Shown here in pieces: positions 5,646 through 7,095 of a stretch of DNA of 7,095 bases. The translations under genes were made by a program, and so were the position numbers. Source of the DNA: Gemmatimonadota bacterium (lineage in GTDB: Bacteria > Gemmatimonadota > Gemmatimonadetes > Gemmatimonadales > GWC2-71-9); NCBI GenBank assembly GCA_025360265.1, contig JANYCP010000022.1, positions 1 through 7,095 of the forward strand. Direction: 5' to 3'. The notes beneath the pieces were generated by a model. The model saw only the letters and a program-made list of their open reading frames with translations, searched no databases and was not told where the DNA came from. The first letter of the stretch is position 1; every line of letters starts with the position of its first letter.

Positions 5646-5652
5646 TGCACAG

Positions 5653-7095
5653 ATGATGATTCGCGTTCGTGGCTTTTGGCTCGCATTGTTGGGCGGAGTG
5701 GCGTTGATGCCTCCGCTCGCCGCTCAGCAGGGCACCATTACCGGCAGAATCACTGACACCGCGACCAAGAAGCCTCTGCTCGGATCCAGCGTGCAGGTCG
5801 TGCAGACGGGCAAGGTTGTACCGGTCCGCGCCGACGGCCGATACACCATCACCGGTTTGGCTGCTGGCCAATACGAAATCCGCTCGCTGGCAATCGGCTA
5901 TGCGCCGCAGCGCAAGGTCGCTACAGTCACCGGTGACGGAACCACGGCGCTCGATTTCGCGCTCGCGGCGGCCCCGTACACGCTGGATGAGCTCGTGACG
6001 ACGGCGACTGGTGTGCAGCGACGGCTCGAGATCGGCAACAGCGTGAGCAACGTCCGGGTCGACTCGCTGACGCAGACGCAGCCGATCGCTGACATGTCGC
6101 AACTGTTGCAGGCCCGTTCCGCCGGCGTCAATGTGTTGCCGAGCTCTGGTACCGTGGGCGCCGGGAGCCGCATCAGAATTCGAGGAGCGAACTCCCTCTC
6201 GCTATCAAACGAGCCGGTGATCTACGTCGATGGCATCCGGGTGAACACCAGTGCGTCCTCGAGTTCGCTGGGCACCGGTGGACAGGCGCCGTCACGCCTG
6301 AACGACCTGACGCCCGACCAGATTGAATCGTTCGAAATTGTCAAGGGTCCGTCTGCCGCGACACTCTACGGTACCGAGGCGGCCAACGGCGTGATCAAGA
6401 TCACGACCAAGCGCGGCGTTGTGGGACCACCGCGCTGGCATGCGTTTGTTGAGGGCGGCAGCCAGACCGATCCGAACATCTACCCCACCAATTACCGGAT
6501 GATCGGTCGAACGATTACCGGGGGCGTGGCGGGCGGCGCACTCCGCACGTGCAAGCTTACCGACTTCACCTCCGGGCTCTGCACCCAGGAAACGCTACTC
6601 AGCTCGAACATCCTGATGAACAAGACGCTCACGCCCGTCAGCAACGGATACTCGAACCTGTACGGCGCAGACGTGACAGGCGGCAGCGACGCCGTCCAGT
6701 ATTTCGTCTCCGGACAGTTTCAGAACCAGGTTGGCACGATGCAGTTGCCCGACACCGAGGTCAACCGCCTGCTCACGGCGCGCGGCGTGAGCTCGCTGCC
6801 AAGCAACGTGTTGCGTCCAAATACCGATCGGCAACTCGCCTTTCGGACCAACTTGTCCGCGGTCTTGAATTCGAAGATGGACCTGCAGACCAACCTCGGC
6901 TACTCGGTTGGCAAGTTGCTGCTGCCACAGAACGACAACAACTCTCTGGGCATTCTTCCCAGCGGCTATTTCAGCCAGACCGACACACTGGGCACTCCCA
7001 CGTGGGGCTTCTTCGCGCCGGGGGAGATTTTCTCCCTGCTTCGCCAACAGGATGTCGAGCGGTTCACGGGCAGCAGTCAATTGCAATGGCGTCCG
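5653..7095 (+). CDS. SusC/RagA-type TonB-linked outer-membrane receptor, N-terminal part
   Basis: The frame is open from ATG 5653 to the window edge (481 codons, no stop), so the 3' end is missing; family members usually reach about 1000 aa. Seen in order: a signal peptide with basic start and hydrophobic core (1-24, cleavage likely after LAA); a carboxypeptidase-like regulatory domain (about 27-105, GTITGRITD through DGRYTITGL and GYAPQ); a TonB-box-like segment LDELVTTATG (111-120); the plug domain (about 125-255) with IRIRGANSLS, NEPVIYVDGIRVN (186-198) and the SusC signature VKGPSAATLYGTEAANGV (230-247); then barrel strands. Such proteins import glycans, peptides or other large ligands across the outer membrane using TonB energy, generally with a SusD-like lipoprotein. 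The ligand cannot be told from this part. Cys300 and Cys310 may form a disulfide in a surface loop. A noncoding gap separates it from the housekeeping cluster and it has its own strong ribosome-binding site, so it is probably a separate unit. Confidence 0.93.
   Translation, partial: MMIRVRGFWLALLGGVALMPPLAAQQGTITGRITDTATKKPLLGSSVQVVQTGKVVPVRADGRYTITGLAAGQYEIRSLAIGYAPQRKVATVTGDGTTALDFALAAAPYTLDELVTTATGVQRRLEIGNSVSNVRVDSLTQTQPIADMSQLLQARSAGVNVLPSSGTVGAGSRIRIRGANSLSLSNEPVIYVDGIRVNTSASSSSLGTGGQAPSRLNDLTPDQIESFEIVKGPSAATLYGTEAANGVIKITTKRGVVGPPRWHAFVEGGSQTDPNIYPTNYRMIGRTITGGVAGGALRTCKLTDFTSGLCTQETLLSSNILMNKTLTPVSNGYSNLYGADVTGGSDAVQYFVSGQFQNQVGTMQLPDTEVNRLLTARGVSSLPSNVLRPNTDRQLAFRTNLSAVLNSKMDLQTNLGYSVGKLLLPQNDNNSLGILPSGYFSQTDTLGTPTWGFFAPGEIFSLLRQQDVERFTGSSQLQWRP

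Larger units (their letters stand above)
5361..5652. other. Noncoding region between dut and the TonB receptor
   Basis: This is a 292-base gap without a convincing gene. Its first third is GC-rich and holds the inverted repeats at 5372-5407. GTCAGGCGC at 5382-5390 recurs as its exact reverse complement at 5453-5461. The middle turns AT-richer, 26 of 60 bases being G or C at 5521-5580, which is where a promoter for the receptor would be expected. No -35/-10 pair with acceptable spacing could be found, and the TAnnTTTG promoter motif of Bacteroidota is only approximated at 5613-5621 (one base too long). No recognisable riboswitch, including the cobalamin type, is visible. Confidence 0.6.

Noticed and set aside
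5602..6102. A 166-codon open frame on the - strand over the receptor start
   Set aside because: It is antisense to the signal peptide and regulatory domain of the SusC-like protein, which has a strong ribosome-binding site and clear domains.
6595..7086. A 163-codon open frame on the - strand near the window end
   Set aside because: It is antisense to the barrel region of the receptor, whose forward frame stays open to the edge; no domain is recognisable in it.

Overview
The window looks like part of a Gemmatimonadota (or closely related FCB-group) chromosome. Three things suggest this: GC content is high (roughly 60%), the last gene is a SusC/RagA-type TonB-linked outer-membrane protein as in Bacteroidota-related phyla, and the housekeeping proteins resemble gemmatimonad versions. 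The phylum call is an inference from protein resemblance. All genes that can be supported lie on the + strand. No tRNA, rRNA, CRISPR array, insertion sequence or phage gene is visible.

Positions 1-5360 hold a compact housekeeping cluster: rpsO (ribosomal protein S15), pnp (polynucleotide phosphorylase), a cytoplasmic M16B zinc peptidase, ald (alanine dehydrogenase) and dut (dUTPase). An 11-bp perfect hairpin separates rpsO from pnp, and it is a candidate attenuator or RNase III site. pnp and the peptidase overlap by a GTGA stop/start. A second terminator-like hairpin straddles the peptidase stop codon ahead of ald. ald and dut abut, with a small perfect inverted repeat over the junction. The neighbours combine translation and RNA turnover (S15, PNPase) with protein processing, amino-acid/NADH balance and nucleotide hygiene. 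The link between rpsO-pnp and an M16 peptidase is old, and ald lies nearby in mycobacteria too.

Positions 5361-5652 are noncoding. The stretch begins with GC-rich inverted repeats just after dut, passes through an AT-richer stretch (43% GC over 5521-5580) and ends in a very strong ribosome-binding site.

From 5653 to the window edge runs the open N-terminal 481 codons of a SusC/RagA-like TonB-dependent receptor, with a signal peptide, a carboxypeptidase-like regulatory domain, a plug domain and the beginning of the barrel.

No new defence, mobile or biosynthetic system is visible. The points worth a second look are small: an S15 residue at an RNA-contact position, RNA hairpins at gene junctions, and the conserved gene linkage.
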